Below, piece after piece: positions 12,774 to 19,731 of a stretch of DNA of 20,618 nt. Location of the stretch: NCBI GenBank assembly GCA_903891735.1, contig CAITFQ010000078.1, positions 1-20,618 on the forward strand, given 5' to 3'. Positions within the stretch are counted from its first letter, which is position 1. Each line of letters starts with the position of its first letter. A program made the position numbers and the translations under genes. This DNA is from Candidatus Uhrbacteria bacterium. Its GTDB lineage: Bacteria > Patescibacteriota > Patescibacteriia > UBA9934. Below the pieces are notes generated by a model, which worked only from the letters and a program-made list of their open reading frames with translations, ran no database searches and was not told the DNA's origin.

Positions 12774-15608
12774 TTAACTCAATTCATCAAAGAGAGCATT
12801 AATATCCCGCTTCTTATCTCGCAAATTATTAGGTAATCCCCCTGGCTGCAAAGCAGCTCTCCTAGCTACTTGTTCTATACAATTACGCATAATATTAACC
12901 GACCTCAACATCTTCTTATATTCGTCAGATTCTCTTGACAGGTGCTTTTTATTAGCTTTAATTTGAGACATGACACCCTGAGAAACAGCTCGCTCAATCG
13001 CTTCTTGTAATTGATCATCCCCAGCTGCGGCAGTGGCAAAAGTACTCAACACTGCAGGATCAGCCTTAACGATATCACGCAACGCCTCGCGCTCTTCACC
13101 TGGATGAGAGCCATTAAACACTAACCCGACTTGAGTTGGTTCATTACGATTCACCAGGAACCTTGCCGCGATCGCCTTCTTGCGGTCGTTAATAACAGTA
13201 TTTTCGTTATTGATGTAGCTGTTGATATGCATGTCAAACTGGTCTCGTGCAGCCGGATCCATTTCATTACTTTCTAAAGTCAAATCCTTACCAGAGAAGG
13301 CAATGCCACGGGCCAATACCTGACCAACCGGCATCGGTTCCGTATGCTTAGCCGTACCAGTTCCAACTTCATGCGTAACGGTCGTACTATTGCCAGCAAA
13401 ATCTTCTGGCCTCAAAGCACCTGGCGCACCATGCTCCAAAGGAATAGAGCTGCCAGACACCGCTACCTGAACGTCTTCCCTACTATCAATCGCTAAAGCT
13501 TTACCTCTAACCGGCCCATCATATCTCTCATCAGGCAAAGCCGCTGAAGGATTTGGCTTACCGCTAACGGCCGCCTTCGCCTTCTCACCATAATTACCGG
13601 CCCGAATTTCATCGAGTTTACTAATAACGTGACCCTCCTTATCTTCCTTCTCAATACTATTCAAAATAGAACGAATACCCTCATCCTTAAGCGCCTCATC
13701 ACCAATGTTACGAATATTAGTTTTCTCCGCCTCAATATGACCCTTTTGTCGCTTTATCGCACTGTCCCCCTCAAGAGCACCAAGCAAGTGAACAAACTTC
13801 GTCTTGGTATCGTGAAAAGCTTGGCCGCCGCCATCAGGACCGAGCAAATGTCCATCATGGCTCTCAGCGGTAGCAATAGATTTACGCATTGCTTCTTGAA
13901 ATTTAGCATCATCATTTAAAGCAATCTCCAGCTTCCCTTGAACACTCTTATCAGTCACCAAGCGCTTGATTGCCGCACCTTGCGAATCCTTACTCGACAA
14001 CAACGCGCTCCCTCTACCCTCAGACGCCAAAGTTAACTCTGAAACAAGACGCTCCGTACTCCAATTCTTTACACGCTCTTCGGAATTATGTTGCGCCTCA
14101 TGCTGCATATCAGTTCCGACTCCTTGCACTGCACTTCCAGCAATCGAGAATCCCTTACCAACAGTTGCCCCAAAAATATGACCCAATCCAGGCATAGCCT
14201 TCGGCGCCGCACTCCTGATTCCTTGTCCTACGTTCAGCATCTGCTTACCAACCTCACCCATAAACGACTTGTCGCCAGCCAACGGACTCGCCAAACGCCT
14301 ATCCAACTGCCGTCCAAACTGCTGCGCTGGCATACGGAGCGCACCCTTAACAATGCGCATGCCCATGCCTTCGTTAATAAACTGCGAAGCCACGCCCCCA
14401 AGCGACCCAGCCGCCTGCGCCGCCTGCTGCATACCCACCACCAACAACACCAAGCCCAAGAACAAGCCGGTCAACTGGGTCATGTCAAAACTCTTCAGCA
14501 CCAAGCCTGGCGTCGTTTCTGTTGTTCCTCCAGTCGGAAAGTTCTCGCTGGCCACAATGTCACCACTACTCGCCGCCGCCAATGCCAGCCACAAGAAGAA
14601 GGTGAGCATCGGGCCCAAAATAATCGCCGAACTAAACTTCTTCCACCATTCCCCATAAGCGCTGCCCGCTTGCCCAAGCACATCCTTAATACCGCCCATG
14701 AAGAACGCCGCCGGCGACATGATAATCAACACCCACAAGACCACAATGCGGTAAATAAACACCGCCACCATCAAACCAATGACCGCCAACACCGCCAACA
14801 GCAAGGCCAACTGAATATAAGCGCTAGCCAACAACTGCGGCGCCAACAAAGCGTCACCACTTAACTTAGAAAACGAACCAATTACCGTCAATTTTAATAA
14901 CTGCGCAAAATTACCCGCGCCCACATCTAAAATCGCATTCACGAATTGAAACATCACTACGTTACCGACGTCAAGCAACAACCCACAAATCGTGCGGCTA
15001 AAATTAACCGCAATCACATAAATAAACAAGCGCGGAATCTGCTGTTCCCAGTTGGCCTTGGGGCTGCCAACAATCGTCATCACTGCAATCACGAGCAAAA
15101 TAACAACCACGAACATGTTCACCACGTCACGCACCAAACTCCAACCCAAACCAATAATCCGACTCGTCGCAAAGCCGTCGTAATTGAGAATCGGAATCAA
15201 AATCAACTTAATCAGGGTCAAAATCATCCAACCTACGCCACTAGCCAAATAGTTGACGATACCCGCCAAACTAAGAACCAAAAAGTTAAATGGCTCAGTT
15301 ATCAACCCAGTCACAGTCGGCTCACCTGACGTCGCAGCAGCTTTAGTATCCGCTGTTGCCGCCTTCGCCTGTGCCGCAGCAGCTGTCGTATTCGCTGCAG
15401 CCGCCCCAGTCGAGTCCGTGACCGGTACCGTCGCACCTGACTGGTCATGCAGAGCTGCATTATACTGACTAAAAGTCTCTGGTATTGGATCCACCACTAA
15501 CACCGAGTCACCAGCTCGCACCATCATCGGCACCGCAATCATGCTCAAAACAAACAACGGAAGAACAATCTTCCCGGCCACTTTTGCCAGCCTCGTAAGA
15601 TATCGCAT
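12774..15608 (-). CDS. VirB6/TrbL-like polytopic membrane protein, 944 aa
   Basis: The ATG at 15608 gives a signal-like N-terminus: a basic segment, a hydrophobic run at about 12-31, then AGDS. An Ala/Thr-rich stretch follows (about 60-100). Hydrophobic segments lie at about 107-139, 160-180, 192-213, 260-305, 326-346 and 378-393, the polytopic core of VirB6-type proteins, which form the inner-membrane channel of T4SSs. Residues about 410-944 are a hydrophilic, probably cytoplasmic tail. The frame is open for 21 codons further up (to 15671), but GGTGA precedes 15608 and the signal fits this start. The tail region is visibly more AT-rich than the membrane part. The 616-aa gene follows after 8 bases. 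Confidence 0.82.
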   Translation of the reverse strand: MRYLTRLAKVAGKIVLPLFVLSMIAVPMMVRAGDSVLVVDPIPETFSQYNAALHDQSGATVPVTDSTGAAAANTTAAAAQAKAATADTKAAATSGEPTVTGLITEPFNFLVLSLAGIVNYLASGVGWMILTLIKLILIPILNYDGFATSRIIGLGWSLVRDVVNMFVVVILLVIAVMTIVGSPKANWEQQIPRLFIYVIAVNFSRTICGLLLDVGNVVMFQFVNAILDVGAGNFAQLLKLTVIGSFSKLSGDALLAPQLLASAYIQLALLLAVLAVIGLMVAVFIYRIVVLWVLIIMSPAAFFMGGIKDVLGQAGSAYGEWWKKFSSAIILGPMLTFFLWLALAAASSGDIVASENFPTGGTTETTPGLVLKSFDMTQLTGLFLGLVLLVVGMQQAAQAAGSLGGVASQFINEGMGMRIVKGALRMPAQQFGRQLDRRLASPLAGDKSFMGEVGKQMLNVGQGIRSAAPKAMPGLGHIFGATVGKGFSIAGSAVQGVGTDMQHEAQHNSEERVKNWSTERLVSELTLASEGRGSALLSSKDSQGAAIKRLVTDKSVQGKLEIALNDDAKFQEAMRKSIATAESHDGHLLGPDGGGQAFHDTKTKFVHLLGALEGDSAIKRQKGHIEAEKTNIRNIGDEALKDEGIRSILNSIEKEDKEGHVISKLDEIRAGNYGEKAKAAVSGKPNPSAALPDERYDGPVRGKALAIDSREDVQVAVSGSSIPLEHGAPGALRPEDFAGNSTTVTHEVGTGTAKHTEPMPVGQVLARGIAFSGKDLTLESNEMDPAARDQFDMHINSYINNENTVINDRKKAIAARFLVNRNEPTQVGLVFNGSHPGEEREALRDIVKADPAVLSTFATAAAGDDQLQEAIERAVSQGVMSQIKANKKHLSRESDEYKKMLRSVNIMRNCIEQVARRAALQPGGLPNNLRDKKRDINALFDELS

Positions 15609-15618
15609 AGTTGTCACC

Positions 15619-15624
15619 AGTATA
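15619..15624 (-). promoter_or_regulatory. Possible -10 box for the virB6-like gene
   Basis: TATACT on the minus strand ends 11 bases before the chosen ATG at 15608, predicting a very short leader. The M23 gene terminator lies upstream, which supports a separate promoter here. No good -35 is visible. Confidence 0.35.
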
Positions 15625-15714
15625 TCACAGCTAGCAACTCTCAGCCTGACGTTTTGCACAGCTTCAACCAATAGCCAGCATCACCATTATTATCCGTCAT
15701 TACAAATTAGTTTT

Positions 15715-15743
15715 GTCATTGCGAGCATAGCGAAGCAATCTAC
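15715..15743 (+). repeat. Dispersed ~28-nt repeat, copy 2
   Basis: GTCATTGCGAGC, then ATAGCGAAGCAATCTAC, between the M23 terminator and the virB6-like start. It matches the copy at 10212 except in the centre and last bases. A further partial GTCATT string lies just upstream at about 15696. Confidence 0.75.
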
Positions 15744-15756
15744 GTTGATAAAGAAA

Positions 15757-15792
15757 ATGGGGTTCGTTGCAATGCGCAGCAACGAACCCCAT
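15757..15792 (-). terminator. Rho-independent terminator of the M23 lipoprotein gene
   Basis: A perfect 14-bp stem (15757-15770 with 15779-15792) around an 8-base loop is followed on the minus strand by TTTCTTT. It starts 12 bases after the stop codon and separates this gene from the T4SS-type cluster. Confidence 0.88.
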
Positions 15793-15804
15793 CGAGAAGA
15801 AACT

Positions 15805-17550
15805 CTAGTTCGGCACGGTCACCGTCAGCCCACAGCCATCGCTGCTCGGGTCAGCGGTCGCCACCACAGGGAGGACTTGCCCCTCCCACACCGCACTCGG
15901 CGTGCCCTGGACGGTGCCGCTCGGAAACGGCGCCAAGCACGACCAGCTGGTGTTGCCACCAACCACGTATTCGACCGAGAACCGCAGGCTGTCGCCAGCC
16001 TTGGCGTTGACGAACACATCGGTCAGCGTCGTGGCATTCTGCACCTCGCCGTACGTCTTCCAGCCCTGGGCCACACCACCCGACGAATACTCGCCCGACA
16101 GCGTGATCCGACTGGCAGTCGCGAGCCCCGGCGTGTTCCAGCTGACGCTCAGGCTGTCATTTGCCGCCACCTCACCGGTGTCAGTGCTCTGGGGCACATA
16201 GCCCGTGTCAAGGTTAACCCCGCTGTCGACGCCACCAGTGCCGCCTTCATCGTAGGTGCCTTCCTCAGTACTCGGTCCGCCGCAAGTCTGGGCGTCAGCG
16301 CTGGTGATGCAGTAGGTGTTGGTCCCGCAGTCACCGACTCGGCTCATGACGCTGGTCACCGTTCCAGGGTCAACCTCGCTGACCTCGCGGCTCCCGAAAC
16401 CCATGAGCAGGTACGTGTCCCAGCTCTGGATCGGTTCGGCCACCCCGTCCGCGATGACGTAGACGGTGCTGCTGTCCGTTTCCGAGATCAGGCTCCCGTC
16501 ACGGAACAAGGCGTAACCGTTATCCGGCCAGTCGGTCAGATCGCCGTCCATGGGCTTGGTCGCCAGGTCGTCATAGGTGCTGGCCACCACGCCCCAGCTC
16601 TTGAGGACCGCCTGCCAACCCGTGCTCTTGACCCGCAAGCGCTGCCGTTCGGTCCCGCCCTGCGTGTCGAGCAACAGCCAGACCGTACCCGACTGGTAGA
16701 CCGCCTGCACCTCGTACGCCCCGCCGATGTCCTCGCCCCAGCCGTAGCAGTCCTGCTCGCCCTGGTCGATCAAAGCCACGTCCTGGAAGCTGTAGTTGCG
16801 GCTCCAGAACGCGTCCTCGTCCTGCACGTAGCGCAGTTGGCCGCCATCCACCAGGTACACCTGGGCGTTGCTTGGCGTCTTGACCAAACTCCCGTCAGGG
16901 TGCCAGCGGTTGACCTGATTCAGGGACTGATAGATATCCCCGGTCGTCAGCTCGCAGTACATGTCGCCGGTCAGCTCCGTCAGCTCTTCCCCCAAGGTAT
17001 CGTCCTTGAAGTTGAACTCGAGCCCTTCCACCGACGTGCCCTTGACCGCGTCCTCCGTCGCGTCACCCTCGTGCCGCCCGATGTGCACGTGGTCGCCACT
17101 GCTGGCGCCGGTCGTTCCCTCGTAGCCGAGGATCTGTCCCTGCGCCACCTCACTCCCGTCGGCCACGAAGATCTCCTTCATGTGCCCCAGCACGATGTAC
17201 GTGCCATCGCTGAGGTCGAGGTTGATGTGGTTGCCGAAGTTGTGCGTCGGGTCGCTCGTGTGCACGTGCACCGTGCCGTCGGTCGGCGCGTAGACGATGT
17301 CGTCGACGTCATTCGGCGTGTCGAAGTCCACGTCGTAGTAGGTGCTGGTGTAGTGATGCGAGTACACCCCGTCGACCCCCTGCGTGCAACGGCTCTGATA
17401 GCCATAGGCAAATGGCATCGCGATCGTCACCGCATCCTCACCGCCACCCGTGCCGACGTTCTGCCCGGGGTAAAAGCCCCCGCAACCCGTCGTCAACGCA
17501 CACGCCGCCAACACCAAGGAAACACCGAACCAGAAATACAAGGAACGCAT
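15805..17550 (-). CDS. M23-family peptidase lipoprotein with repeated DG[ST]L domains
   Basis: Start 17550 has GGAGAG just upstream; an earlier in-frame ATG (17574) lacks this. The 581-aa product opens with a lipoprotein signal (LAAC at 14-17; a second Cys at 23). The LytM/M23 zinc-peptidase domain spans about 40-165: H65/H66 with YYDVDF (71-76), GH at 122-123, and HVH at 154-156. Two similar modules follow, WHPDGSLVK...VYLVDGG (216-237) and FRDGSLIS...VYVIADG (349-369). A Cys-containing linker and a beta-rich C-terminal domain (about 460-581) end it. M23 enzymes cut peptidoglycan cross-links, so it may open the wall for the neighbouring channel, as VirB1 does. GC is far higher than in the flanking genes (about 68% in one 60-base line). 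The overlapping plus-strand ORF is a GC artefact. Confidence 0.85.
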   Translation of the reverse strand: MRSLYFWFGVSLVLAACALTTGCGGFYPGQNVGTGGGEDAVTIAMPFAYGYQSRCTQGVDGVYSHHYTSTYYDVDFDTPNDVDDIVYAPTDGTVHVHTSDPTHNFGNHINLDLSDGTYIVLGHMKEIFVADGSEVAQGQILGYEGTTGASSGDHVHIGRHEGDATEDAVKGTSVEGLEFNFKDDTLGEELTELTGDMYCELTTGDIYQSLNQVNRWHPDGSLVKTPSNAQVYLVDGGQLRYVQDEDAFWSRNYSFQDVALIDQGEQDCYGWGEDIGGAYEVQAVYQSGTVWLLLDTQGGTERQRLRVKSTGWQAVLKSWGVVASTYDDLATKPMDGDLTDWPDNGYALFRDGSLISETDSSTVYVIADGVAEPIQSWDTYLLMGFGSREVSEVDPGTVTSVMSRVGDCGTNTYCITSADAQTCGGPSTEEGTYDEGGTGGVDSGVNLDTGYVPQSTDTGEVAANDSLSVSWNTPGLATASRITLSGEYSSGGVAQGWKTYGEVQNATTLTDVFVNAKAGDSLRFSVEYVVGGNTSWSCLAPFPSGTVQGTPSAVWEGQVLPVVATADPSSDGCGLTVTVPN

Positions 17551-17574
17551 GATACTCTCCACTGAGATGGCCAA

Positions 17575-18032
17575 CCGGAATTGGTCAACACATCCCGGTG
17601 GCTTTAGGAGTGTCCTCCGTAGCTCGACGAGCGAAGGAGGAACAGCCTGCGGGTGGTGTGACTAACTTCGATTTTGATCTCAACGACCAGAGGCGACGAG
17701 GGTTAGGAAGAACTACTCCCCAGTTGTCCGCCTAACCCCGAGACACCCTATCCGTGACAACGTCCTGCCTCTGTGTCGTCCCACCACCCTCATATGCCGA
17801 GCGGCCGCGACTCTGAATCTAAGACGTATGTGATAGCTAGCTGTCTCCCTCTGTCGACGTCGTGCTTAAACTGTAGCCCGCCGTTTAATCGACGCCAACT
17901 AAAAAATGACCCTCTCGAGCCATTTTCCGTCGACGCTGTCCGACAGCTTTTGTGCTTCTCTAACTTTCTTCCCGCCTTCTCTGGCCTTATCCTGTCGACA
18001 CTCGCCGGCAAATCAGGTGGATAACTCTCTTC
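17575..18032. other. 458-base gene-poor region with hairpins
   Basis: I see no convincing gene: two overlapping antisense ORFs (83 aa at 17773-18024 and 73 aa at 17790-18011) lack ribosome sites and known motifs. It holds a hairpin at 17613-17641 (TCCTCC with GGAGGA plus an inner GCTC/GAGC stem) and an 8-bp pair at 17700-17707/17731-17738 (GGGTTAGG/CCTAACCC). Being upstream of the M23 gene, these could form its 5' leader. I checked for tmRNA, RNase P RNA and SRP RNA signatures by eye and found none. Confidence 0.5.
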
Positions 18033-18060
18033 GTCATTACGAACTCAACGAAGCAATCTT
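18033..18060 (+). repeat. Dispersed ~28-nt repeat, copy 3, overlapping a gene end
   Basis: GTCATTACGAACTCAACG then AAGCAATCTT, the most diverged of the three copies. It encodes, on the minus strand, the last seven residues (KIASLSS) and the stop codon of the 184-aa gene. Confidence 0.65.
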
Positions 18061-18591
18061 CATATCAAATAAATCAACTTGAACGCCGTCCTTCGACGAA
18101 CTAATCTCCTTGCTCGTAATTACCAAATTCGTCATCTCGATACCCTTACAGCTCCAATGAATACTATTCTTACTACTATCAACATCTTCTATCACCACTA
18201 CCTGCCGCAAAATAATATCCTGACCATTAACCAATATTTTCTGCCCTGTTCGCAGTGCCCTAAATCTTTCCCAGTCCTCCACAGACACTGGCAATTTAGC
18301 CATTAAACTCATAAAATCAAAGCTTTTTAATTCAACCAACTCACCATTCCCCCTCCGTTCACTGTCTGGATATTCTTTCTTCTTCAATTCTCCATTAATC
18401 AACCAAATCAATACATTCCTATAATAAATCTGCATCCACAGACTAGGACTCTGCCCATCAGCCAGTGGCTCATCCACAATCTGCAAACCACTAATAGTCT
18501 CTAAAACCCCATCAACTACAACCGTATCACCGACTCTCAGCTTAAAAAATCGATCTTGTTCATCTAGCGTTAACTTTAAAGGCCTGAGCAT
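18037..18591 (-). CDS. Hypothetical protein with internal domain duplication, 184 aa
   Basis: The protein contains two related halves: about 10-68 (with RFFKLRVGDTVVVDGVLETI) and about 105-163 (with RFRALRTGQKILVNGQDIIL). Both follow the pattern acidic residues, RF, LR, G, a hydrophobic strand, [DN]G, then a strand ending in IVD/IED, suggesting two small beta-barrel-like domains. There is no signal peptide or membrane segment. I recognise no family. It is the last gene of an AT-rich minus-strand group with the 60-aa and zeta-like genes, 44 bases after the former. Its last seven residues come from a dispersed repeat, suggesting that the original C-terminus was replaced or extended. The GAGG upstream is close to the ATG (2 bases). 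Confidence 0.65.
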   Translation of the reverse strand: MLRPLKLTLDEQDRFFKLRVGDTVVVDGVLETISGLQIVDEPLADGQSPSLWMQIYYRNVLIWLINGELKKKEYPDSERRGNGELVELKSFDFMSLMAKLPVSVEDWERFRALRTGQKILVNGQDIILRQVVVIEDVDSSKNSIHWSCKGIEMTNLVITSKEISSSKDGVQVDLFDMKIASLSS

Positions 18592-18635
18592 ATCCTCAAT
18601 TAAAAAAACAACTGATTGCTTTAATTAGTTTAAAA

Positions 18636-18818
18636 TTAAACAGCCTGTAATTTCTTACTTCGCTCCACTACCTCTTGTTGATCCTTATTAGCCTGATGAG
18701 CTACACTAGTAAAAATACGTATCTTTTCTTCATCGGTAGCATGCAATAAAAAATCCGATAAACCATCGTTTTTACTAGGATCATTAACTTGTTTTCTCCA
18801 AAAAAATGGTAATTTCAC
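18636..18818 (-). CDS. Small helical protein, 60 aa, partner of the zeta-like gene
   Basis: The start is GTG at 18818, overlapping the TGA of the zeta-like gene by three bases within a GTGA overlap, which indicates translational coupling. The product has a basic aromatic N-terminus (KLPFFWRKQ) and a predicted helical remainder rich in charged residues (SDFLLHATDEEKIRIF, then HQANKDQQEVVERSKKL). Small coupled genes beside toxin-like kinases often encode antitoxins, so this is a candidate. However, classical epsilon/PezA antitoxins are encoded upstream of zeta/PezT, so the order here is reversed. No homologue is recognised. Confidence 0.6.
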   Translation of the reverse strand: MKLPFFWRKQVNDPSKNDGLSDFLLHATDEEKIRIFTSVAHQANKDQQEVVERSKKLQAV

Positions 18819-19537
18819 AGTATTTTCATTAACTGTTCTTTAGTATAGGCCGCCGGCAGATAGACGTCTAGTCCTGGATCAATCGGACTCATAAGATTAA
18901 TCGACTCAACTGCATTCGTTATATAATTCTTCTGAATAAGAAAAATTGTTATTTTATCACCGAATGCTTTATGAATTCTATCGACAGTTTCGCGTGCTAA
19001 TACAAATTTATCAATAAAATCATCTTTTGGTATATTTCTCCCTTCTACTTTTTCACGAGCCAAAGTAAATTGCCAAGCAATCTCAGGCTGTTGATAAATA
19101 TAAAAAATAAAAACCTCTCGCTTTCGTTTTAGCGACCGATTAATATTTTCTACCGCTTTCTCGTAATTCGCCAGCGTACCATCAATAACCACCGACTGCT
19201 TATTGACCAATGTCCTCTCGTACATTTCTCTAAGTAAAATAGAAACCGCGCCCTGCACCTCGGCCGAATTGCTACCTGTATAACCAGGAATTTCTGAACG
19301 TAATTCGTCACTATCAATACGAATCGGCCTATGTTTCGGGTTAAGTGTCATTGCTAAAACAGCATTTTTTGAATACTCAGTCTTACCAGCTCCTGGCGAC
19401 CCGGCCATAAATACAGTCACTGGAGAGTCACTTGGCGGATAAATTACTGGATCGGTCAACCTGCGAGAAATCTCAATTTTATGCAATTTTGCATAGGCAA
19501 TAGCAGCAACAGCTAAAGACATAGGCATTTCTCCCAT
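18815..19537 (-). CDS. Zeta-toxin-like P-loop kinase, 240 aa
   Basis: Walker A is GSPGAGKT (46-53), followed at the family spacing by IDSDELRSEIPGY (74-86), the zeta/PezT motif whose Asp acts as catalytic base. VVIDGTLAN is at 117-124, and the lid-like REKVEGRNIPKDDF at 161-174. Zeta toxins phosphorylate UDP-N-acetylglucosamine-type substrates; some relatives are plain small-molecule or nucleotide kinases, so toxicity is not proven. The start is uncertain: ATG at 19537 is the longest reading, but GGAG inside its first codons lies 8 bases before an in-frame ATG at 19522 (MSLAVAA...), which may be the true start. TATGAT at 19552-19557 is a likely -10. The gene is AT-rich (37% GC in one counted line) and heads the operon. 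Confidence 0.8.
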   Translation of the reverse strand: MGEMPMSLAVAAIAYAKLHKIEISRRLTDPVIYPPSDSPVTVFMAGSPGAGKTEYSKNAVLAMTLNPKHRPIRIDSDELRSEIPGYTGSNSAEVQGAVSILLREMYERTLVNKQSVVIDGTLANYEKAVENINRSLKRKREVFIFYIYQQPEIAWQFTLAREKVEGRNIPKDDFIDKFVLARETVDRIHKAFGDKITIFLIQKNYITNAVESINLMSPIDPGLDVYLPAAYTKEQLMKIL

Positions 19538-19551
19538 TAAAAAACTACTAA

Positions 19552-19557
19552 ATCATA
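19552..19557 (-). promoter_or_regulatory. Possible -10 box for the zeta-like operon
   Basis: TATGAT on the minus strand, about 15 bases before the ATG at 19537, in a very AT-rich gap divergent from the terminal lipoprotein gene. No clear -35. Confidence 0.35.
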
Positions 19558-19644
19558 CCATAAATTTAATTTTTACCTAGTTAGTAATATTCAAATTTTG
19601 ATTTAATATTAGCCCCAAAACCCCTAAAATTTTTATCTACATCA

Positions 19645-19673
19645 TTGACAAAAACCCATTTTTACGCTACGGT
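19645..19673 (+). promoter_or_regulatory. Probable promoter of the terminal lipoprotein gene
   Basis: A perfect TTGACA (19645-19650) is followed after 17 bases by TACGGT (19668-19673). The predicted leader of about 50 bases contains a run of eight C (19712-19719) just before the ribosome site. Confidence 0.5.
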
Positions 19674-19711
19674 TAGCGCACGAGATCAGCTCGTCAATTC
19701 ACGTCAACTCA

Positions 19712-19719
19712 CCCCCCCC
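19712..19719 (+). repeat. C8 homopolymer in a 5' leader
   Basis: Eight consecutive C sit between the predicted promoter and the GGAG ribosome site (19722-19725). Length changes would alter the leader but not the reading frame. Confidence 0.75.
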
Positions 19720-19731
19720 ACGGAGCACACC

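Noticed and set aside
15541..17565. 674-aa plus-strand ORF opposite the M23 gene
   Set aside because: Its sequence is Arg/His/Val-rich nonsense typical of the antisense of a GC-rich gene. The minus strand has a lipoprotein signal, ribosome site, zinc-peptidase motifs and a terminator.
17790..17940. Cluster of 6-base palindromes (CATATG, GCGGCCGC, GCTAGC, GTCGAC, CTCGAG) hinting at vector DNA
   Set aside because: GTCGAC is common throughout the window, the sites are scattered and not joined as a polylinker, and the flanking sequence contains a native dispersed repeat. Coincidence is more likely.
17773..18024. 83-aa plus and 73-aa minus ORFs in the gene-poor region
   Set aside because: They overlap each other antisense, have no ribosome sites, and show no recognisable motif or sensible composition.
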